11,879 nt of DNA, taken from positions 1 to 11,879 of the forward strand of contig CAZOKP010000080.1 in NCBI GenBank assembly GCA_964580435.1. The letters are read 5' to 3'. The translations under genes and the position numbers were made by a program. The notes under the pieces were generated by a model. That model was not told the origin of the DNA, searched no databases, and saw only the letters and a list, made by a program, of their open reading frames with translations. This document shows positions 1-6,950 of this stretch, piece by piece. How positions within the stretch are numbered: the stretch's first letter is position 1; the number at the start of each line of letters is the position of its first letter. The DNA comes from CAZKEW01 sp964580435 (GTDB taxonomy: Bacteria; Acidobacteriota; Aminicenantia; Aminicenantales; UBA8522).

Positions 1-564
1 GAAGACAGCGACCGGCTGCACAGCATCCTCAACAACCTTCTGGATATCAGCCGGATCGAATCCGGCCGGGATCAGATGGAATTCCATGCCGTCTCCGCTC
101 GCTCGATGGCCCTGGAAGCTCTGGAACCGTTTCGAAGAACGGCCCAAGACCAGGGGCTGACCTTGAGCATTGAGCTTCCCGAAGATCTGCCGGAAGTCTT
201 GGCTGACCCGACTCGTATCAACCATGTTTTTAGCAACCTGCTCTCAAACGCGTTCAAATATACGTCCCCAGGGGGCAAAATTACTCTTAGAGCAAAGGCC
301 GACGAGGAATGGGTGCAATTCTCCATCTCAGACACCGGCAGGGGCATTCCCAGCAAGTATCTTCCAAGAATCTTTGAGCCGTTCTTCCGTGTCCCCGACC
401 AGGGGACAGAGACAGGAGCCGGACTCGGGCTGGCCATTGTCAAGGAGATCGTAGAGGCCCACGCCGGAACGGTCGGCGTGGAAAGCCAGGAAGGACAAGG
501 GTCCACCTTTATATTCACCGTCAGAAGGGCAGACCGCGTTCCGAAAAAGGAGATTCGCCCGTGA
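1..564 (+). CDS. Sensor histidine kinase, C-terminal part (5' end outside window)
   Basis: This is the C-terminal 187 residues of a two-component sensor histidine kinase, open at the left edge. The first visible codons (LHSILNNLLDISRIESG) match the second helix of a HisKA dimerisation domain, so the phospho-accepting histidine lies just upstream. A complete HATPase_c domain follows: N box around bases 220-264 (NHVFSNLLSNAFKYT), G1 box at about 331-345 (DTGRG), F box near 370-390 (IFEPFFR) and G2 box at about 415-435 (GAGLGLA). It should bind ATP and phosphorylate itself and a response regulator; none is in view. Its TGA stop overlaps the GTG start of the next small gene, so it appears to be translated as part of the kdp operon. 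I infer, but cannot prove, that it controls kdp expression. The sensory domain is unseen, so no gene symbol is given. Confidence 0.93.
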   Translation, partial: EDSDRLHSILNNLLDISRIESGRDQMEFHAVSARSMALEALEPFRRTAQDQGLTLSIELPEDLPEVLADPTRINHVFSNLLSNAFKYTSPGGKITLRAKADEEWVQFSISDTGRGIPSKYLPRIFEPFFRVPDQGTETGAGLGLAIVKEIVEAHAGTVGVESQEGQGSTFIFTVRRADRVPKKEIRP

Positions 565-644
565 CCGATCTTATCTATATCTTGATCTCGGTCGTTTTTT
601 TCGGACTCTGCTATCTCTATGCCCGCGCTTGTGAAAGGCTTTGA
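561..644 (+). CDS. 27-residue single-span membrane peptide upstream of kdpF
   Basis: This is a small gene with a GTG start that shares four bases (GTGA) with the stop of the kinase gene. AAGGAG at 547-552 sits 8 bases before the start. The peptide begins MTDLIYILISVVFF and ends in YARACERL, giving one hydrophobic helix of about 18 residues and a short charged tail. It ends three bases before the kdpF start codon. I have an impression that short peptides with a similar C-terminal end (ACERL) occur ahead of kdpF in other kdp operons, but I know of no assigned function. It may be an accessory membrane peptide of the KdpFABC complex or a second KdpF-like stabiliser. The tight coupling on both sides, good ribosome binding site and membrane-helix composition make it likely real despite its size. 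Confidence 0.7.
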   Translation: MTDLIYILISVVFFGLCYLYARACERL

Positions 645-647
645 AAG

Positions 648-731
648 ATGACAAATATTCTGGGAATCATCATCGGACTTCTTTTGCTCGCGTATTTATT
701 TTTCACGATCCTTCGGCCCGAGAAGTTTTGA
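648..731 (+). CDS. kdpF: KdpF, small subunit of the K+-transporting ATPase
   Basis: This gene encodes a 27-residue single-helix membrane peptide (MTNILGIIIGLLLLAYLF, then a tail ending RPEKF). The hydrophobic helix followed by a short tail of the L-x-x-P-E-K-F kind is typical of KdpF, and the position directly before kdpA is the classical one. In E. coli KdpF (29 residues) sits in the membrane beside KdpA and stabilises the KdpFABC complex. The start codon comes three bases after the preceding stop, with AAAGG around 634-638 as a moderate ribosome binding site. kdpA follows after 15 bases. Confidence 0.88.
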   Translation: MTNILGIIIGLLLLAYLFFTILRPEKF

Positions 732-746
732 CAGAGGAATAGGCCT

Positions 747-2486
747 ATGGACTTTTATGGCTGGATTCAACTTACATTCTATATCCTGGTTCTCCTGCTC
801 CTCACCAAACCGGTCGGTCTGTATCTTGTCCGTGTCCTAGAACCGCGAGGAAAAACTTTTCTGGACCCGGTCATCAAACCCATGGAGCGGCTCTTCTATC
901 GTCTTTTCGGTTTGGACCCCGCCAAAGAGCAAGACTGGAAACAGTATAGCCTATCTCTTCTCGCGTTCAGCCTGGTCGGATTATTGTTCAGCTATGGCCT
1001 CCTCCGGCTCCAGCATATTCTTCCGCTGAATCCTCAAGGATTTGGCCCGGTTAGCCCAGACCTCGCTTTCAACACCGCGGCCAGTTTTACGACCAATACA
1101 AATTGGCAGAATTACGGGGGTGAGACTACCCTATCCTATTTCTCCCAAATGGTCGGCCTGACATTCCATAACTTTGTTTCAGCAGCCGTGGGCATTGGCG
1201 TGGCGGCGGTCCTCGTGCGAGGCATCGCCCGGAATGCGGCCAAAACCGTCGGGAATTTCTGGGTCGATCTCATCCGGATCAATCTCTATCTCCTGCTCCC
1301 GATCTGCCTAATCTTTGCTCTTTTTCTGGGATCGCAAGGGATCGTCCAGAACTTCAAGCCTTATGTGAAAGCGAGTCGTGTTGAATCCTCGCTTGTTCAA
1401 GATAAAACAGATGAGACACAGACCATCCCTCAGGGTCCGACAGCTTCTCAGGTCGCGATCAAGATGCTGGGCACGAACGGCGGCGGGTTTTTCAATGCCA
1501 ACGCCTCTCATCCGTATGAGAACTCGACTCCTCTCTCCAACTTCATTCAAATGCTCTCTATTTTCCTCATCCCCAGCAGTCTGACGTATTACCTCGGAAG
1601 AAAAGTAAAAAACCAAAGGCATGGCTGGGCAGTCTGGGCTGCCATGCTTATTCTCTTTGTTGCTGCCCTCCTGGTCTGCTGGCGGGCCGAAAGCGCGGGC
1701 AATCCACGATTGCAGGCCCTTGGCGTGGATCCCGCCGACGGAAATATGGAAGGGAAGGAGGTGCGTTTTGGGGTTTTCAATTCGGCCTTATTTGCCACGA
1801 TCACTACGGATGCGTCCTGCGGGGCGGTGAACTCGATGCATGACTCGTTCACCCCTCTGGGAGGGATGATCCCTTTGCTCAACATGCAGCTGGGCGAGGT
1901 GGTTTTTGGGGGTGTCGGTGCTGGATTATTTGGGATGCTCATATTTGTGGTGCTGGCCATTTTCTTAACTGGCTTGATGATAGGGCGAACGCCTGAGTAC
2001 CTGGGCAAAAAGATCGAGTCCTATGATGTCAAAGTGAGCGTGCTTGCTGTGCTCATCTTGATCTTCAGCATTCTTTGCTTCTCGGCATGGGCCTCGGTGA
2101 GCAAATGGGGTCTGGCCGGGTTGAACAATTCTGGACCTCACGGCCTGAGCGAGATGCTCTATGCTTACTCTTCCGGAACGGGCAACAACGGCAGTGCTTT
2201 TGCCGGGCTGAGCGGAAATACCCCCTGGTACAATACGACCTTAGCCTTGGCCATGCTTTTTGGCCGTTTTATCATGATGGTGCCTGTTCTGGCCCTGGCA
2301 GGAAGCTTGGCCAGGAAGAAATTGGTCGCGCCGACAGGAGCGAGTTTTCCCGTGGGAGGTTTGATGTTTACATTCATTTTAGTGGCTACCATCCTGATCG
2401 TCGGAGCTCTGACGTTCCTGCCCGCTTTGGCCCTTGGCCCCATTGTCGAACATTTCCTGATGTCAGGATCGATCTTGCTTTATTGA
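747..2486 (+). CDS. kdpA: KdpA, K+-binding and channel subunit of the Kdp ATPase
   Basis: This encodes the potassium-translocating subunit of the high-affinity K+ importer, an inner-membrane protein of 579 residues (E. coli KdpA is 557). It belongs to the superfamily of K+ transporters with four pore loops, and all four selectivity-filter regions are visible: TTNTNWQNYGGE at about 115-126, GTNGGGFFNAN at about 242-252, SCGAVNSMHDSF near 357-368, and SGTGNNGSAF near 477-485. About ten hydrophobic segments are apparent. A GAGGAAT motif at 735-741 serves the ATG at 747. The subunit works with KdpB, which provides ATP hydrolysis, and KdpC. The residues between about 213 and 235 form a hydrophilic loop before the second filter that contributes to the extra length. 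No key residue looks missing. Confidence 0.98.
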   Translation: MDFYGWIQLTFYILVLLLLTKPVGLYLVRVLEPRGKTFLDPVIKPMERLFYRLFGLDPAKEQDWKQYSLSLLAFSLVGLLFSYGLLRLQHILPLNPQGFGPVSPDLAFNTAASFTTNTNWQNYGGETTLSYFSQMVGLTFHNFVSAAVGIGVAAVLVRGIARNAAKTVGNFWVDLIRINLYLLLPICLIFALFLGSQGIVQNFKPYVKASRVESSLVQDKTDETQTIPQGPTASQVAIKMLGTNGGGFFNANASHPYENSTPLSNFIQMLSIFLIPSSLTYYLGRKVKNQRHGWAVWAAMLILFVAALLVCWRAESAGNPRLQALGVDPADGNMEGKEVRFGVFNSALFATITTDASCGAVNSMHDSFTPLGGMIPLLNMQLGEVVFGGVGAGLFGMLIFVVLAIFLTGLMIGRTPEYLGKKIESYDVKVSVLAVLILIFSILCFSAWASVSKWGLAGLNNSGPHGLSEMLYAYSSGTGNNGSAFAGLSGNTPWYNTTLALAMLFGRFIMMVPVLALAGSLARKKLVAPTGASFPVGGLMFTFILVATILIVGALTFLPALALGPIVEHFLMSGSILLY

Positions 2487-2500
2487 AGGAGTGAAAAGCC

Positions 2501-4522
2501 GTGGCTGCAAGAAGCTATTCTCTCTTTAACCGTCAAATTATGACACGGGCGGCGGCCGATGCTATTTTAAAATTGAATCCCCTTTCGCTCCTGAAAAATC
2601 CGGTCATCTTTGTCACCGAAGTAGGAGCTATCATCACTACGCTCGGGCTTTTTTTCAGGTCTGGAAACGAGCCTATGGGATTTGTTCTCCAAATCTCTCT
2701 CTGGCTTTGGTTCACAGTGCTCTTTGCCAATTTCGCAGAAGCCCTGGCTGAAGGCCGGGGCAAAGCGCAGGCCGCGGAGCTCCGCAAGACGCGCATTCGA
2801 ACTATAGCCAACCGCCTGAAAGATGACGGCACTGTTGAGAAAACCCAGGCTGAACGACTGCGGAAGGGCGACCTCTTCATTGTTTCCGCTGGGGAAATCA
2901 TCCCGGCCGATGGCGAAATCGTCGAAGGGGTGGCGACTGTAGATGAATCCGCCATCACAGGAGAGTCCGCCCCAGTTATTCGCGAGGCGGGCGGCGACCG
3001 CAGTGCGGTCACCGGCGGTACGCGAGTTCTTTCGGATAAGATCAAAGTCCGTGTCACCGCTAACCCGGGCGAAAGTTTCTTGGACCGAATGATCAAACTC
3101 ATCGAGGGCGCCAAACGCCAGAAGACTCCGAACGAAATCGCACTGACGATCCTCCTTTCAGCGCTGACGATCATATTTCTGGTCGTAGTCATCACTTTGA
3201 AACCTTTTGGTCTTTATTCAGGCGTGGCTTTTACAGCCACCGTGCTCGTGGCGCTCCTCGTCTGCCTGATCCCCACGACGATCGGCGGCCTGCTTAATGC
3301 CATCGGCATCGCAGGAATAGACCGCATGGTCCAGAAGAACGTTTTGGCCATGAGCGGCCGAGCCGTCGAAGCAGCCGGAGACGTAGATGTTTTGCTGCTC
3401 GATAAGACGGGGACCATCACCTTGGGGGACCGGCAGGCCGCCGAGTTCCGGCCGGCCCCTGGAGTTTCGGTCGAGGAACTGGCCAATGCCACCCAGCTTG
3501 CCTCCCTGGCCGATGAGACCCCGGAAGGGAGGAGTATCGTTGTCCTGGCCAAGCGATACGGATTAAGGGGGCGTTCGATCTCCGAGATACCAAACGCAAG
3601 ATTTATCGCCTTTTCGGCCAAAACAAGGATGAGCGGAGTGGACATTGGCGGCCGGCAAATTCGCAAGGGCGCCCCAGACGCGATAAGGGCTTTCATCGGA
3701 AAGTCTTGCTCTGCGGAGGTCTTGGATATGGTTAGCTTGATCTCCTTCTCCGGAGGAACTCCGCTTTTGGTTGCTGAAGGGACCAGAGTCCTGGGCGCTA
3801 TTCATTTGAAGGATATTGTCAAGGGCGGACTCAAGGACCGTTTCGAAAGATTCAGAGCAATGGGGATCAAGACGGTGATGATTACCGGAGACAACCCGCT
3901 CACGGCAGCAGCCATCGCCAGAGAAGCGGGCGTGGATGATTTTATCGCCGAAGCTAAACCGGAAGACAAGCTGACGCTGATTCGGAAAGAGCAGGCCGCA
4001 GGGCATTTGGTCGCTATGACGGGCGACGGCACCAACGACGCGCCCGCGCTCGCTCAGGCCGATGTGGGAGTTGCGATGAACACGGGGACACAGGCCGCCA
4101 AAGAAGCCGGGAACATGGTCGACCTCGATTCTAATCCGACCAAACTGATCGAAGTCGTTGAGATCGGCAAGCAGATGCTCATCACACGAGGGGCGCTGAC
4201 AACATTCAGCATAGCCAACGACGTGGCCAAATACTTTGCTATTCTCCCGGCTATGCTGGCCAGCGTGTTCCCGGTTATCGCTCCGCTCAACCTCATGGGC
4301 CTCAAGTCGCCGCTCAGCGCCATCCTGAGCGCAGTGATCTTTAATGCTCTTATCATCGTCGCCCTTATTCCTTTGGCCTTGCGCGGGGTTCGTTTCCGAC
4401 CGTTGGGAGCCAGCGCGCTTCTTCGGCGCAATCTTCTGATTTATGGCCTTGGAGGCGTCATCGCTCCCTTTCCCGGGATCAAGCTCGTGGATTTCGTTGT
4501 GAATGCACTTCACCTCGTCTAA
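2501..4522 (+). CDS. kdpB: KdpB, ATP-hydrolysing subunit of the Kdp ATPase (P-type)
   Basis: This is the catalytic P-type ATPase subunit, 673 residues (E. coli 682). Visible landmarks, in order, are the actuator-domain TGES at 153-156, the membrane CLIPTT motif at about 255-260 (the proline that unwinds helix M4), the phosphorylation motif DKTGTIT with Asp301, the nucleotide-domain KGAP near 389-392, MITGDNP in the P domain, and the hinge TGDGTNDAP (GDGTND about 508-513). NDVAKYF in the following membrane helix carries the conserved Asp and Lys used for coupling. The serine of TGES, whose phosphorylation inhibits the E. coli pump, is conserved at 156. GTG at 2501 is chosen as the start because AAGGAG (2486-2491) lies 9 bases before it; an internal ATG at 2540 lacks such a site. 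It starts 14 bases after kdpA and acts in the inner membrane. Confidence 0.98.
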   Translation: MAARSYSLFNRQIMTRAAADAILKLNPLSLLKNPVIFVTEVGAIITTLGLFFRSGNEPMGFVLQISLWLWFTVLFANFAEALAEGRGKAQAAELRKTRIRTIANRLKDDGTVEKTQAERLRKGDLFIVSAGEIIPADGEIVEGVATVDESAITGESAPVIREAGGDRSAVTGGTRVLSDKIKVRVTANPGESFLDRMIKLIEGAKRQKTPNEIALTILLSALTIIFLVVVITLKPFGLYSGVAFTATVLVALLVCLIPTTIGGLLNAIGIAGIDRMVQKNVLAMSGRAVEAAGDVDVLLLDKTGTITLGDRQAAEFRPAPGVSVEELANATQLASLADETPEGRSIVVLAKRYGLRGRSISEIPNARFIAFSAKTRMSGVDIGGRQIRKGAPDAIRAFIGKSCSAEVLDMVSLISFSGGTPLLVAEGTRVLGAIHLKDIVKGGLKDRFERFRAMGIKTVMITGDNPLTAAAIAREAGVDDFIAEAKPEDKLTLIRKEQAAGHLVAMTGDGTNDAPALAQADVGVAMNTGTQAAKEAGNMVDLDSNPTKLIEVVEIGKQMLITRGALTTFSIANDVAKYFAILPAMLASVFPVIAPLNLMGLKSPLSAILSAVIFNALIIVALIPLALRGVRFRPLGASALLRRNLLIYGLGGVIAPFPGIKLVDFVVNALHLV

Positions 4523-4543
4523 GATGAGAGAGGACAGGTAGAT

Positions 4544-5146
4544 ATGAAAAACATATATAGAGAAATCCGCATCTCGCTGCTCGCCACATTATCCTTGGCC
4601 GTAATTTTATGCGGCTTTTATCCACTATCCGTCTGGGTCCTGGGCCAAGGATTATTCCCGGCCAAGGCCAATGGTTCGGTCATAATACGGAACGGCACAA
4701 TCGTCGGGTCAAGCCTTATTTCACAACGGTTTTCTGGCCCGGAATATTTTCATCCCCGTCCCTCGGCTGCGGGGCAAGGATATGAGGCCAGCCGTTCGGG
4801 CGGGAGCAATCTTGGACCCCTGTCGAAGAAGCTGACCGATGAGGTTGGCCAGCGCATCCTTGATTACAGAAGAGAAAACAACCTCGGCTCGGAAGTCCTA
4901 GTGCCCGCCGACGCTGTAACGACGTCGGCCAGCGGCCTCGATCCTCATATCGGCCTGAAAAACGCCCGCTTGCAGGCAGCCCGTGTTGCCAGGGCCCGCG
5001 GAGTGAGCGAACTCGCTGTCCGCAAGCAGATCGAAGCTTGCACCGAGGGCCGGTTCCTGGGAGTCCTCGGCGAACCCCGAGTGAATGTCCTGATACTGAA
5101 CCTGGCCCTGGATGATTATGTTGGTAAAGAACATGGTAAAAGATAG
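4544..5146 (+). CDS. kdpC: KdpC, accessory subunit of the Kdp ATPase
   Basis: KdpC is the single-span subunit of KdpFABC, thought to stabilise the complex and raise its affinity for ATP. It has 200 residues (E. coli 190). One membrane helix lies at about 11-35 and is followed by a periplasmic domain with family landmarks: GSVIIRNGTIVGSSLI (44-59), FSGPEYFHPRPSAAG (63-77), SGGSNLGP (85-92), ASGLDPHI near 129-136 and GEPRVNVLILN (176-186). GAGAGGA lies about 10-17 bases before the ATG, 21 bases after kdpB. Its 3' end overlaps the start of the kdpD-like gene, so the two are probably translationally coupled. Confidence 0.97.
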   Translation: MKNIYREIRISLLATLSLAVILCGFYPLSVWVLGQGLFPAKANGSVIIRNGTIVGSSLISQRFSGPEYFHPRPSAAGQGYEASRSGGSNLGPLSKKLTDEVGQRILDYRRENNLGSEVLVPADAVTTSASGLDPHIGLKNARLQAARVARARGVSELAVRKQIEACTEGRFLGVLGEPRVNVLILNLALDDYVGKEHGKR

Positions 5147-6839
5147 AGCCGACTCTTTTCTCAGGATGATCCGCCGTTCCCAGCGGGGGAGGCTGAAGGT
5201 CTATCTCGGCTACTGCGCGGGAGTGGGCAAGACCTACCAGATGCTCCAGGAAGGACATCGGCTTAAAGATGAAGGGATCGATGTGGTCATCGGTCTGCTG
5301 GAAACACACGGCCGGTCCGATATCGCCAAACTCGCTGAAGGTCTGGAAGTCGTCCGCAGGCGCCGGCAGGAGTATCACGGCGTCACCGTGGAAGAGATGG
5401 ACGTGGATGCCGTCCTGGCCCGCAAGCCGCAGGTGGCCCTGATCGACGAGCTGGCTCACACCAATGTCCCGGGCAGCGGGAATCCGAAAAGATACCAGGA
5501 CGTTCAGGATGTGCTGGCGGCGGGCATCCATGTCATTACCACTATGAACGTCCAGCATTTGGAGAGCCTTTACAACACGGTAGAGAGGGCGGTGGGAGTG
5601 AAGGTGCGCGAACGCCTCCCCGATTCAGTTCTGGCCGAAGCCGACCAGATCGTGGACGTAGACCTGACCACGGAGGATCTGCGAAAACGTCTGGAAGAGG
5701 GCAAAATCTACCCCAGGGAACGGATCGAGACGGCTTTAGCCAATTTCTTTATCTCCTCGAACCTGGAAAAACTCAGGGAACTTACGCTTCGCGAACTGGC
5801 TTCACAGATCGATCTCAGAAGACGGGAAACTTCCGAGGAGGAAGCCGTCGCTGCGCCGGACCAGGTCATGGTCTGCCTGAGCTCGCACGGCCCCAACAGC
5901 GAGAAACTGCTGCGCTATGCTTCGCGCTTGGCCGGAAAACTCAATCGGAACTGGTACGCCGTTTATGTTCAGACCGAATCCGAAGAAGCCACGGTCATCG
6001 ATGCCCGGACTCAACGAATCGTCTCTGAGACTTTGACTCTGGCCAAACAATTAGGCGCCATGGTATTCACCTATAAGGGAGAAGATGTGGCCGATACCAT
6101 TCTCAGGTTTGCCAAGGAATACCGTGTGGGACATATTGTCGTCGGGAGCCCGACCGCGAAACCGCTCTGGAAAAGGTTCGGAAGGAATAAAAACATCGTC
6201 AAGAGCCTTATCAAAAGCGCGAGGGGAGTCACGATCATCGTCCTCGATACCCGTAAAGAAAAACCCGTCCTCATTAAGCCTGCAGTTGAGGTTCCAGAAG
6301 GAATGCCAGGCGCCGCGATCACTCCTGAAACCAAGGCTCCGCCCGTGCGTCAAGCCACATTTGGCCTGTCGCTATCAGCCCGACGCATCATTATCTGGGA
6401 CGTCCCTGTCCAAAAAGAAGCAGTCCTCCGAACACTGGCTGCAGCCATCGGCAAGGACAACGGCATTGAGGACCTGGAAGGATTGTATGCTGACATCATG
6501 AAACGAGAGGTACAAGGCTCAACCTTTCTTAACGAAGGCGTGGCCTTCCCCCATGTCCGGGTCAATGGACTTCAAAAGCCATTGATCGCCCTCGGGCTAA
6601 CAAGACAGGGCGTCTCTGACGTAGCTACAGAGAAGCCAATTGAAATTGTTTTCCTGATTCTATCTCCGGCCCAGACTCCCGATATCCAAGTGCAATTCCT
6701 GGGTCTCGCCAGCCGGGCGGCTCAAAACAGGCATCTTCTCCAGCGTCTAAAATCTGCCCGGACACCAGAAGAGGCCATGATGGCGATACTCAACTGGGAG
6801 AAGCCCGAGGAATCCGGTCGGGCAGGTGGCATGAAATAG
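5112..6839 (+). CDS. kdpD: Truncated KdpD (ATP-binding + USP domains) fused to a PTS EIIA type-2 domain
   Basis: The product has 575 residues in three parts. Residues about 26-235 are the KdpD N-terminal domain: Walker A GYCAGVGKT at 33-41 (Lys40), Walker B PQVALIDE at 106-113, then AHTN and MNVQHLESL. Residues about 250-382 are the universal-stress-protein domain (WYAVYV at 281-286, HIVVGSPTAKPLWKRFG at 341-357). After a proline-rich linker (about 383-418), residues about 420-570 are a PTS EIIA type-2 domain with NEGVAFPHVRV at 474-484, the active site being His481. The four membrane helices, GAF domain and histidine kinase of canonical KdpD (E. coli 894 residues) are absent, and no hydrophobic span replaces them, so the protein should be cytoplasmic. 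It probably senses K+ or energy state and relays PTS phosphorylation state to Kdp expression or the pump. The start is uncertain: ATGs at 5112, 5118 and 5133 all lack a clear Shine-Dalgarno and overlap kdpC. Confidence 0.93.
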   Translation: MIMLVKNMVKDRADSFLRMIRRSQRGRLKVYLGYCAGVGKTYQMLQEGHRLKDEGIDVVIGLLETHGRSDIAKLAEGLEVVRRRRQEYHGVTVEEMDVDAVLARKPQVALIDELAHTNVPGSGNPKRYQDVQDVLAAGIHVITTMNVQHLESLYNTVERAVGVKVRERLPDSVLAEADQIVDVDLTTEDLRKRLEEGKIYPRERIETALANFFISSNLEKLRELTLRELASQIDLRRRETSEEEAVAAPDQVMVCLSSHGPNSEKLLRYASRLAGKLNRNWYAVYVQTESEEATVIDARTQRIVSETLTLAKQLGAMVFTYKGEDVADTILRFAKEYRVGHIVVGSPTAKPLWKRFGRNKNIVKSLIKSARGVTIIVLDTRKEKPVLIKPAVEVPEGMPGAAITPETKAPPVRQATFGLSLSARRIIIWDVPVQKEAVLRTLAAAIGKDNGIEDLEGLYADIMKREVQGSTFLNEGVAFPHVRVNGLQKPLIALGLTRQGVSDVATEKPIEIVFLILSPAQTPDIQVQFLGLASRAAQNRHLLQRLKSARTPEEAMMAILNWEKPEESGRAGGMK

Positions 6840-6862
6840 ACGCGGCCAGGGCGCCCGTCAAC

Positions 6863-6907
6863 GAGAAGATAGGGCTTCGCCGTCCTTGACCGGGTCCTTC
6901 TCTTTTT
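6863..6907 (+). terminator. Possible terminator after the kdp operon
   Basis: GAGAAG at 6863-6868 can pair with CTTCTC at 6897-6902. An inner hairpin (AGGGC, loop TTCGCC, GTCCT; 6871-6886) fits between them, and a run of five T follows at 6903-6907. This would make a composite factor-independent terminator 25-70 bases after the kdpD stop. The outer stem is only six pairs and is not continuous with the inner one, so support is weak. It also overlaps the putative promoter of the next gene. Confidence 0.35.
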
Positions 6908-6914
6908 ATAGTAT
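6886..6914 (+). promoter_or_regulatory. Putative sigma70-type promoter for the arabinofuranosidase gene
   Basis: TTGACC at 6886-6891 (5 of 6 to the -35 consensus) is separated by 17 bases from TAGTAT at 6909-6914 (4 of 6 to the -10 consensus). Transcription would begin near 6921, leaving about 30 bases before the ATG at 6951 and only about 12 before the ATG at 6933. This geometry favours the downstream start codon and separates this gene from the kdp operon. Confidence 0.5.
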
Positions 6915-6950
6915 CAAGCGGGGAAATCGATCATGAAAAGGAGGCCGGCC

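Noticed and set aside
565..746. Possible K+ or c-di-AMP riboswitch ahead of kdpA
   Set aside because: The whole interval is filled by two tiny genes with overlapping or near-abutting ends; there is no room or visible structure for an aptamer. Any such element would lie upstream of the window.
3563..4513. A 316-codon open frame on the minus strand inside kdpB
   Set aside because: It lies fully antisense to a strongly conserved P-type ATPase gene and its product is rich in Arg, His, Gly and Pro with no recognisable motif. It is a shadow of kdpB codon use.
5112..6839. c-di-AMP binding by the USP domain of this KdpD
   Set aside because: The S. aureus-type SXSX20FTAXY signature is not met. The aligned segment has Gly260 where the second Ser is expected and WYAVY in place of FTAXY, closer to the E. 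coli-type sequence.
6841..6862. Perfect palindrome GGGCGCCC (6849-6856) as an operator
   Set aside because: An eight-base GC palindrome in GC-rich DNA is expected by chance, and there is no partner site.
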